From the NCBI RefSeq assembly GCF_012927275.1, contig NZ_JABBGG010000014.1, positions 25,246 to 89,245 on the forward strand: a stretch of 64,000 bases of DNA, in the 5' to 3' direction. The notes under the pieces were generated by a model. It was not told the origin of the DNA, did not search any database, and saw only the letters and a list, made by a program, of their open reading frames with translations. Source of the stretch: Massilia polaris. GTDB taxonomy: Bacteria > Pseudomonadota > Gammaproteobacteria > Burkholderiales > Burkholderiaceae_D. The position numbers and the translations under genes are program-made. Shown here piece by piece: positions 64,000 to 64,000 of the stretch (position 1 is its first letter; each line of letters starts with the position of its first letter).

Positions 64000-64000
64000 T

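Overview
The window looks like the chromosome of a Betaproteobacterium of the order Burkholderiales, most likely the family Oxalobacteraceae (Massilia/Duganella/Janthinobacterium type). This is inferred from high GC with strong GC3 bias, the beta-proteobacterial families DUF3567, DUF1840 and DUF4390, the ferrooxidans-type GshA, a sugar-permease-free regulatory PTS, a GatCAB amidotransferase, and gene orders such as lysM-dprA-smg opposite def-fmt and mreBCD-mrdA-rodA-rlpA. Nearly all of it is core chromosome. I see no insertion sequence, prophage, CRISPR array or tRNA. Both ends are cut: the left end holds the tail of a probable M1 aminopeptidase, and the right end holds the 5S rRNA and terminator of a leftward rRNA operon.

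Layout: 0-1.1 kb, aminopeptidase tail, a secreted protein of unknown function and a 36-codon ORF. 1.1-6.7 kb leftward: lysM, dprA, smg, topB. 7.0-8.5 kb rightward: def-fmt, then an orphan BrnA-type antitoxin. 9.1-13.4 kb: full-length metH and an SPW membrane protein. 13.5-16 kb: EAL-HDOD protein, class II glutamine amidotransferase, DUF3567. 16-21.6 kb leftward: rsmB, DUF4390, ntrY, a short ntrX and a CobW-like remnant. 21.8-27.8 kb rightward: argS, SPOR protein, dsbA, SDR, birA, coaX, SPOR protein. 27.8-34.5 kb leftward: the cell-shape operon mreB-mreC-mreD-mrdA-rodA-rlpA. 34.8-38.1 kb: gatCAB. 38.1-39.6 kb: pyrE and xth, divergent. 39.8-42.5 kb: a DUF4214/Ig-repeat putative exoprotein. 42.5-46.2 kb leftward: metX-metW-M48 protease-pseudouridine synthase. 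46.2-51 kb leftward: gshA-gshB-EIIA(Man)-HPr-EI. 51.2-54.1 kb leftward: porin-glnK-amt behind a good sigma-54 promoter and an NtrC-like site. 54.1-55.5 kb: ubiK and an atypical, apparently frameshifted membrane/GAF locus. 55.7-59.4 kb: comM, a lipoprotein, an MFS transporter, DUF1840. 59.4-63.8 kb leftward: response regulator, histidine kinase, phosphoethanolamine transferase and PAP2 phosphatase. 63.8-64 kb: rRNA terminator and 5S rRNA.

The main themes are nitrogen control (NtrYX, GlnK-Amt with its own sigma-54 promoter), peptidoglycan elongation and septation (MreBCD, PBP2, RodA, RlpA, two further SPOR proteins), methionine synthesis (MetX, MetW, MetH), glutathione synthesis beside a regulatory PTS, and envelope lipid A modification under a two-component system. 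The parts that fit least well with known systems are the frameshifted membrane/GAF locus near 55 kb, the P-loop-less CobW-like gene translationally coupled to ntrX, the DUF4214 exoprotein, and two orphan antitoxin-like small genes.
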